From Blastocatellia bacterium (GTDB lineage Bacteria; Acidobacteriota; Blastocatellia; Pyrinomonadales; Pyrinomonadaceae), in NCBI GenBank assembly GCA_003168335.1, contig PMSM01000006.1:124001-188000 (forward strand): a stretch of 64,000 nt of DNA, given 5' to 3'. Of this stretch, positions 57,682 to 64,000 are shown piece by piece. The notes under the pieces were generated by a model that made no database searches, was not told the DNA's origin, and saw only the letters and a list, made by a program, of their open reading frames with translations. Position 1 is the first letter of the stretch. Each line of letters begins with the position of its first letter. Both the position numbers and the translations under genes were made by a program.

Positions 57682-60600
57682 ATGATCAAAAGATTTGGCT
57701 TTACCTGGCTGGCGTTGTGCCTGTTTGCGGTGACAGCGTTGGCGCAAACATCCAATACAGGCACTCTCGTAGGCACCGTCTCCGGACCCGATGGAGTGAT
57801 TCCGGGCGCGTCCGTGACGGTCACTGACAATCAAACCAAGAAAGAACGAACAGTGTTAACGAACGGTGAGGGGGGCTTCAATCTCTCTCAGCTTGACTTC
57901 GGAACCTACACGGTCAAAGTAACGGCGACAGGTTTCAAGACCTACACGGCTACTGATTTGAGGCTTGATGCGGGTCGCGAATACTCGCTCAACCCGACAC
58001 TTGAAGTTGGGTCGATTCAGGAGACTGTGACCGTAATTGCCGGCGCAGAGGTGATCAATTCGACCAATGCCGCGATGTCCAGTACCGTTTCTACCAAGGA
58101 CGTCAAGGAGCTCCCGATCAACGGTCGCAACCCGCTCTCTCTGCTCAGCACCCTGGCGGGCGTCAATCCTACCAGCGCTTCGATCAACGGCCAGCGCAGC
58201 GAGGTTACAAACTACACGCGCGACGGCTTGAATGTGCAGGACAACTTTATCCGCAACGGGGGCTTCGTGCAGGATCGCCCGACGGTTGACGACACGGGCG
58301 AGTTTACCGCAATCTTGCAGAACGCCGGCGCGGAATTCAGCAGTTCACAGACCGTGCAGCTCGTGACGCCGCGCGGCGGCGCCGCCTTTCACGGAGCGCT
58401 CTATGAGTTCAACCGCAATTCCAAGTTCACTGCTAATGGGTTCTTTAACAATCTTAATGCCGTGCCGCGCCCGTTCTTGAACCGGAATCAGTTCGGCGGC
58501 ACCATCAGCGGCCCAGTTCCCTTGCCGCGATTCAGAGAGGGTGGGCACGCCCTCATCAAGAAGCACGCCTTCTTTTTCTTCAATAGTGAAATATTCAGAC
58601 AAGCCGCGCAGTTTTCGGGGAGCGCCACGACCCTGCTCCCCCAGGCGCAAGCTGGCAATTTCACTTACGCCGCAACTTGCACCACTGCGACTTGCCCCGC
58701 AGGCATTACCCCTGGGCAATTGATAACCGTCAGCGCCCTGACAGGCGCGGGGCTCCTGCCGGGCGCTGCGTTCGCTACCGCGGGTGGCGCGATGTCGATT
58801 GATCCTCTGATCGCGAGCCGCATCTTGAGCAGGCTGCCGACCGCTGGCAACGGCCTCACCACCGGAACCAACTTCACGCAGGTGTTGAACTTCAACGTTG
58901 CGAATCCCGTCACCCGCAACGCGGAAACGGGACGTTTCGACGTTCAGGTCAACGACCGCAACGCCTTCAACATCGTCTATAAGCGTACTACTGAGAACAA
59001 CGCCCGCACCGATCTCAATTATAGCTTCCAGACTTCACCCTGGGCCTTTCAAGGCGCCACGACTAAGCTCTACATTGGGGCTTACAACTGGACACCGACA
59101 CCCAGCTTCTCGAACGAAGTTCGCGGTGGCTACCAGTACAGCAATCCGTTCTTTCATCAGGGCGGCGTGGCGACGGACTTCATAATTGGCGCGCTCGGTG
59201 TGCAAACCCAGGGCCAGGATACCCTTGCCGGGATCATTACCGACCCGGAGGGCCAATTCCGCGACCAGGGTCGTAACACCTCTTACTATAATATCCAGGA
59301 CAACGCCAGCTACACTCGGGGCAACCACTCGTTCCGCCTCGGCTTCAACCGAGACGCGTACAAGATCGTCGCGCTGAACGCAGCTAATACGACCCCGATT
59401 TATACGCTCACTACGACGGGTAACCCGAACACGCCTGGCCTTACAACCGGGCTCTTCAACGGTGGTATCAGCGCTACCGACTTGGCGCGCATCAATAGCT
59501 TGCGCTACCTTCTTACCGGCCAGATCGGAGCCGCATCCGTTGCGACCAATCTTGTCGATCTAGCAACGGGTTTCAAGCCGGGAGCGCTGTCGGTTCACGA
59601 CTTTCGCTATTCGATCTACTCCGGTTATGGTCAGGATCAGTGGCGGGTTTCACCGCGGTTGACGCTGAATCTGGGTCTTCGCTACGACTTATACACTCCG
59701 CTTAAAAATCCTGACAAAGTTTACCTGGAATCGCAGGTGGCTCAGGGCCAAACGCTGACGCAAGCCGCGCTTAACCCTAACGGTGTCTATCAGGGCATCG
59801 GCGGCAACATAGGCAACCCGGGGGCTTTCTTCGCGGCCGACAAGAATAACTTCGGACCGACTGTCAGCATCGCCTGGTCGCCTCAGTTTCACGGCATGCT
59901 TGGCAAACTGCTCCCCGGCGATGGCAAAACGGTCTTCCGCGGGGGCTACCGGATTAGCTACAACAATCTTGACTTCGTCCGAACGCCTGACAACGCCTTA
60001 GGTCAACTTGTGGGGTTAGGCACGCAGAACGTCAACGCGTTCCAAAATGGAGTTGCGCAGCTCCGGGCGATCTTGACCCCCCGGCCTGACGCCTCGACTT
60101 TCATAGCAGTGCCGGGAAACTTCCCGACGCCTGTGGTGCCAACCCTGCCCATCTCATACGCGACCAACAACGCGTTGGCCGCTAAACAAGGCTTGGTCTG
60201 GGTGTTCGATCCGCACATTCAGGCGCCGATGGTGCACGAATATAACGTCGGCATCCAGCGTGAGATTGGCTGGAAGTCAGTCCTCGAAGTGCGGTACGTA
60301 GGAAGCAGAAGTAACCAGCTCTGGCGATCAGTCGATAGCAATCAGGTTGATATCCGTAGCAACGGCTTCCTGGCTGACTTTAACCGCGCGCGGAGCAACT
60401 GCATCGCGCAGGGTACGTTTATTGGCGCATCCAATCCGCTATTAGGTTGCACGAACGCGTCATTCAACCCGGCCATTCCTGGCAGCCAGGCATTGTCGGT
60501 ATTCCCGCTTTTGCCGAGCGGCGGATTACTTAACAATGCAACCATCCTCGGCCAGATTCAGCAGAACGTTCCGGCTGACTTGGCGGTCACCTACATCATT

Positions 60601-61572
60601 AACAACCTGGCCACCGGGGTGAATTTCCTGGCGAACCCAAATGCGTTCGTGGCCAACGTAACCTCAAACGGTGGCCTTTACCGTTACAATTCGCTTCAGG
60701 TGGAGATGCGCCGGCGCTACGAAAACGGCTTCTCCTTCGAGGCCAATTACACCTTCCAGAAGATTCTGGCGGACACAACGCAGGATGGTCAGGGAGCCGT
60801 TGATCCATATCTGGACAACCAAAACCAGAAGCTCAACTACGCCCGTCCTACCTATGACCGCACCCACACGGTAAATGCCACCATGAACCTCGATCTGCCA
60901 TTCGGTCGCGGGCGTCGTTGGGTGAACAGTGGGGGCATAGCCAGCAAGATCCTTGGCGGGTTCCAGGTCACGTCGATCTTCAACATCAGCTCGGGCGCGC
61001 CGATCTCGATTCTCGACAATCGCGGCACTCTTAACCGCACCGGGCGCTCGGGACTTCAGCCGGCAACCTCGAACTTGACTACCAAACAGATCAAGGCGCT
61101 GATCGGCGTCTTCAAGACGCCTAACGGGGTCTTCTTTATTGATCCCAAGGTGTTGCAAGCCACATCTAGCGTTACCGGTCCCAATGTTTTTTATGATCTG
61201 AGGCAGGCGCTGCCTGCGGGTATTAGTTTCAACTCTCTGACCATTCGCGGCGCGAGTCCGATTGGCACGGCGCCGTTCGCGGGACAGGTCTTCTTCCTGA
61301 ACGATGCGGGATCGACGGGCAATTTGCCGATGAACTTCATCAACGGCCCAGTATACTTCAATTGGAACGGCGGGCTCTTCAGGAACATCAGCTTCTCTGA
61401 AGGTAAGCGGACACTGCAAATCCGCATGGAGATGTTCAACGTGCTCAACAACCCGCAATTCAATCTCGGCGAGGGCAGCGGAGTCTTCAATGTCAACAGC
61501 ACGAGCTTCGGTCGCGTTGGCTCAACCTTCTCGGCGCGCATCATCCAGTTCGGCGCGCGCTTTGACTTCTAA
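57682..61572 (+). CDS. TonB-dependent receptor with N-terminal carboxypeptidase-regulatory domain (Oar-like)
   Basis: ATG 57682 MIKRFGFTWLALCLFAVTALAQTSNTGTLVGTVSGPDGVIPGASVTVTDNQTKKERTV...; KELPINGRNPLSLLSTLAGV; C-terminal IIQFGARFDF. Confidence 0.94.
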   Translation: MIKRFGFTWLALCLFAVTALAQTSNTGTLVGTVSGPDGVIPGASVTVTDNQTKKERTVLTNGEGGFNLSQLDFGTYTVKVTATGFKTYTATDLRLDAGREYSLNPTLEVGSIQETVTVIAGAEVINSTNAAMSSTVSTKDVKELPINGRNPLSLLSTLAGVNPTSASINGQRSEVTNYTRDGLNVQDNFIRNGGFVQDRPTVDDTGEFTAILQNAGAEFSSSQTVQLVTPRGGAAFHGALYEFNRNSKFTANGFFNNLNAVPRPFLNRNQFGGTISGPVPLPRFREGGHALIKKHAFFFFNSEIFRQAAQFSGSATTLLPQAQAGNFTYAATCTTATCPAGITPGQLITVSALTGAGLLPGAAFATAGGAMSIDPLIASRILSRLPTAGNGLTTGTNFTQVLNFNVANPVTRNAETGRFDVQVNDRNAFNIVYKRTTENNARTDLNYSFQTSPWAFQGATTKLYIGAYNWTPTPSFSNEVRGGYQYSNPFFHQGGVATDFIIGALGVQTQGQDTLAGIITDPEGQFRDQGRNTSYYNIQDNASYTRGNHSFRLGFNRDAYKIVALNAANTTPIYTLTTTGNPNTPGLTTGLFNGGISATDLARINSLRYLLTGQIGAASVATNLVDLATGFKPGALSVHDFRYSIYSGYGQDQWRVSPRLTLNLGLRYDLYTPLKNPDKVYLESQVAQGQTLTQAALNPNGVYQGIGGNIGNPGAFFAADKNNFGPTVSIAWSPQFHGMLGKLLPGDGKTVFRGGYRISYNNLDFVRTPDNALGQLVGLGTQNVNAFQNGVAQLRAILTPRPDASTFIAVPGNFPTPVVPTLPISYATNNALAAKQGLVWVFDPHIQAPMVHEYNVGIQREIGWKSVLEVRYVGSRSNQLWRSVDSNQVDIRSNGFLADFNRARSNCIAQGTFIGASNPLLGCTNASFNPAIPGSQALSVFPLLPSGGLLNNATILGQIQQNVPADLAVTYIINNLATGVNFLANPNAFVANVTSNGGLYRYNSLQVEMRRRYENGFSFEANYTFQKILADTTQDGQGAVDPYLDNQNQKLNYARPTYDRTHTVNATMNLDLPFGRGRRWVNSGGIASKILGGFQVTSIFNISSGAPISILDNRGTLNRTGRSGLQPATSNLTTKQIKALIGVFKTPNGVFFIDPKVLQATSSVTGPNVFYDLRQALPAGISFNSLTIRGASPIGTAPFAGQVFFLNDAGSTGNLPMNFINGPVYFNWNGGLFRNISFSEGKRTLQIRMEMFNVLNNPQFNLGEGSGVFNVNSTSFGRVGSTFSARIIQFGARFDF

Positions 61573-61605
61573 TCCCAGCCTGACTTTCAGGTTGCTTTAG
61601 CAAAT

Positions 61606-61652
61606 CGGGCGTTGCGTCTTTCTTTCGAAAGACGCAACGCCCGTAGTTTTTT
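61606..61652 (+). terminator. Rho-independent terminator of the second TonB-receptor gene
   Basis: cgggcgttgcgtctttctttcgaaagacgcaacgcccg tagtttttt. Confidence 0.92.
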
Positions 61653-61779
61653 CACTTCTCTATCCTGCCTTCGACTCCAACCGCCTTTGAGGAGAACCGT
61701 GCTTTAGCCCGCCCCACGCGGATCGCTTTACAACGACTTTTCCGAGCGTGCCTCCCGCAGCAGGCGAATGAGCAAACAA

Positions 61780-62700
61780 CTATTGCTTTGTGTTCACGTT
61801 GAAAGTGGCGGCGGGAATTGGTTGATTGAAAGCAAATTCGGTTAGCGTAAACTCCCAGTCCACTATGAGCCGGCCGGCCCGGGTATCCAGGTCCAACCCA
61901 ACCTTATAGGTGTGTGGCAGAGTTAACCCGCTCTCCTTTTTGAAGTCAGAGAACTGTTCCACCAGCTTATAGCGCGCCGGTCTCTGCTGCCCCGAAGCGT
62001 CAATAGCGCCGCTCTGTGAGGCGCTCGATGGTCGGCTCGAACCAATGACCCCGGTGCCCAAACCGGCAGAGATAACGCGCGTGTATTCGGTCCGCACATG
62101 TTGAAAGGTTTCTGTGTCGAAGAAGAGACTGATCTCCAGATCAGAGCTGCCGCGCGGGATATACTTGAGCTCATGAAGCGACTTGCCGTCTATTTTCTTA
62201 ATACCGCGGTACTCGAGCTTCGCTTTCTTCTCGGATAAATTCAGCAGCGGCCAGGCATCCGAGAGCGTGCCGCCGACGAGGCCGTCCTTAATAATATTTT
62301 GGTGGGTCAGGAGAAAGTCGCCCCAATACCCGTGGACTCCCGGACGCACAAAGCCGACCGTCAAGTCCCGACCATCAAATCCGAACTTCTCCTGGTAACT
62401 GTCGGCGTTCTCAAAGCCCAATCCGATCATGTTTTTGTTACCGTCGGAAGCCATGACGGCGCGCCCGCTGAACTTTGCGGTGCCCGGCGAGCGCAAAATG
62501 GCAACAACCGTACCGGCGGCGATGCGGCTGTGAACAGATGCGCGCGTTTCGGCTGACCCGATCGAGTCCAGGTGCTTTGCGACGATCTCTTCGGGCTGCA
62601 GCTTATCTCCGGCCAGCGAATAGTAAGGTATTACCAGGGCAGTCATAGCCAGCAAGGTGGCGATACATAACCTATAGGTTCGAACGCGACTTTTCTTCAC
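61780..62700 (-). CDS. Secreted hypothetical protein, LolA-like outer-membrane-lipoprotein-sorting fold (tentative)
   Basis: GTG start near 62700: (M)KKSRVRTYRLCIATLLAMTALVIPYYSLAGDKLQPEEIVAKHLDSIG...KIDGKSLHELKYIPRGSSDLEISLFFDTETFQHVRTEYTRV. Confidence 0.7.
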   Translation of the reverse strand: MKKSRVRTYRLCIATLLAMTALVIPYYSLAGDKLQPEEIVAKHLDSIGSAETRASVHSRIAAGTVVAILRSPGTAKFSGRAVMASDGNKNMIGLGFENADSYQEKFGFDGRDLTVGFVRPGVHGYWGDFLLTHQNIIKDGLVGGTLSDAWPLLNLSEKKAKLEYRGIKKIDGKSLHELKYIPRGSSDLEISLFFDTETFQHVRTEYTRVISAGLGTGVIGSSRPSSASQSGAIDASGQQRPARYKLVEQFSDFKKESGLTLPHTYKVGLDLDTRAGRLIVDWEFTLTEFAFNQPIPAATFNVNTKQ

Positions 62701-62866
62701 TTTTTTCTCCTCAGATATCAATAGCAACTCCGACTGGAGTGTTTTCCTTATGTCACAAAAGTCTGCCGTGTGCAAGACCGATGGCCAGAAAACTTGCGGT
62801 GACGCCGCAAAACAAAAGCGGCGGAACATAACATCCCGCCGCTTCCTTGCTGCCGACTACCTTCTA

Positions 62867-63529
62867 CTAGTTAGTAATCGTGCCGCTGACTGTCTGACTC
62901 CAGGGGCCTGTTTCGCCGCGCGTGCTCACCCAACGCAGCATGTAATAAGCAGTCTTGCCCGCCTGGCTGCCGTCAAACTCCGCCATATAAGGAGTGCGCG
63001 TGTCCGTGGCGAGATATTTCAGCTCGCTCGGATCGGCCGGCGGCGGGCCGTCAATCTTCACCCAGATTTCGCAGCCCTGCACGCCGTCAGGCTTGGCCCG
63101 GCTGGCCGGTGTGAGTTCATCAACGAAAGCAATCGTGTGTTGCAGACGTTGACTGGTGTCGACGGTCGCCACCGGTTTTGTGTCTGGCGCGCCTACGGCC
63201 GTGCGCGTTCCGGACCGCACAGTGATTGCCAGTGAGCTTCGCTGCGCATCGGTGACGGACGGGTTCGTCTGAATTCGCGCGACCAGCGTTCGCGTCAGAT
63301 CTTCGGTTGTGCCGCGCTTGCCGTCTTTCATCGCGCGCGTGCCCCGCGCCTGTGCCTGCATCGCATCGTTCGCTGCCCGCGCCGTGTCGAAATCTGTGGT
63401 GGCCGTTTGCACCGGTGTGATGTCTGCGGCGGTTAAACCCAACGCAGCGCTATTGGCGCTGGCATACGTAATGAAATTCTGTAACCAGTCACTGAATTCA
63501 GCATCTGATCTGGGAATAAAGTCGCTCAT
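62867..63529 (-). CDS. Hypothetical protein
   Basis: From ATG 63529: MSDFIPRSDAEFSDWLQNFITYASANSAALGLTAADITPVQTATTDFDTARAAND...; RBS-like gga upstream. Confidence 0.8.
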   Translation of the reverse strand: MSDFIPRSDAEFSDWLQNFITYASANSAALGLTAADITPVQTATTDFDTARAANDAMQAQARGTRAMKDGKRGTTEDLTRTLVARIQTNPSVTDAQRSSLAITVRSGTRTAVGAPDTKPVATVDTSQRLQHTIAFVDELTPASRAKPDGVQGCEIWVKIDGPPPADPSELKYLATDTRTPYMAEFDGSQAGKTAYYMLRWVSTRGETGPWSQTVSGTITN

Positions 63530-63643
63530 GTTTTTCTCCTTTGTCATGGGAGGACGATCCTCGCGGGGGCGTGGGAGGACTAATCCTCGGGTTGATTAGT
63601 GAGGAAGCAACGGGGCGAGGTCGCTTCCGACCTGGAATCTCCC

Positions 63644-63915
63644 GGGAACGTTCGGCCGTCACCTGGGAACAGATGATCGGTGCTTTGGCCCGGACGGTCC
63701 GTGCTGACTAATTCCGGCACGGTCCGAAGCACGAGTGACGCGTGGCGGGGCACCGCTGATCCGGAGACCGGCACGGGTCATGTGTTGGTGTGTGCGCGTG
63801 TCCCGGGCTTTGGCCCGCACCGTCCGTTGGCCGGGACTTTTCAAACGTTCCTCGGAATAGCTGAACCGTTCCCGGGCACGAATCAGCCGTTATTCGGAAC
63901 AGCTCATCCGTTCCG
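63644..63915. repeat. Degenerate in-phase 21-bp periodic array (~13 units)
   Basis: Best units: gggaacgttcggccgtcacct, gggaacagatgatcggtgctt, ggcaccgctgatccggagacc, cggaatagctgaaccgttccc, gggcacgaatcagccgttatt, cggaacagctcatccgttccg; starts separated by multiples of 21 (one 20-nt unit). Confidence 0.65.
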
Positions 63916-64000
63916 ATTAGGTGCCGCGAAATCGGCCGAAAAGACGACAATTCCGTAGTAACTACCCACCCAGGCTCGTGCTAATTGTTTTTGATTGATT

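Noticed and set aside
60664-61458. 264-aa minus-strand ORF
   Set aside because: Antisense to the TonB-dependent receptor barrel.
63644-63915. CRISPR array
   Set aside because: Units are contiguous and degenerate with no constant repeat plus unique spacers; no cas genes in the window.
63680-63958. Plus-strand 92-aa ORF and antisense 80-aa ORF across the 21-bp array
   Set aside because: Both strands are open because of the repeat periodicity (21 is divisible by 3); not accepted as CDS without homology, and reported as an array instead.

Overview
The window is a 64 kb chromosomal segment of a GC-rich bacterium. It looks acidobacterial (Blastocatellia/Pyrinomonadaceae-like), judging from Oar-type carboxypeptidase-regulatory/TonB-dependent receptors, acidobacterial VWFA-related proteins, and PknB-TPR kinases. 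Most genes are ordinary: enolase (partial), an osmoprotectant ABC importer with fused permease/binding protein, galE, MacB/FtsX permeases, MFS, GGDEF, a glycosyltransferase, TerC, a SurA/PpiD-like PPIase, radical SAM proteins, HutF, ArgE/M20, an M61 protease and Ald. No tRNA, rRNA, CRISPR array, prophage or IS transposase was recognised. Four things stand out. (1) Several families of palindromic (REP/MITE-like) elements are present, and some have become protein-coding: three lie in frame inside the hutF-like ORF (one with perfect 29-bp arms), one supplies the N-terminus of the 37569 ORF, and others supply the C-termini of a DUF559 protein and a glycosyltransferase. (2) Nested foldback elements occur, chiefly at 32881-33132. 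(3) A degenerate array with an in-phase 21-bp period lies at about 63644-63915. (4) There is clear gene decay: a frameshifted DUF5615 PIN-like toxin, an addiction-module stub, and a frameshifted third VWA gene in a TonB receptor/VWA island. A four-base-overlap metallopeptidase/ATP-grasp operon is a further uncharacterised candidate. All calls come from reading the sequence; no database search was run.
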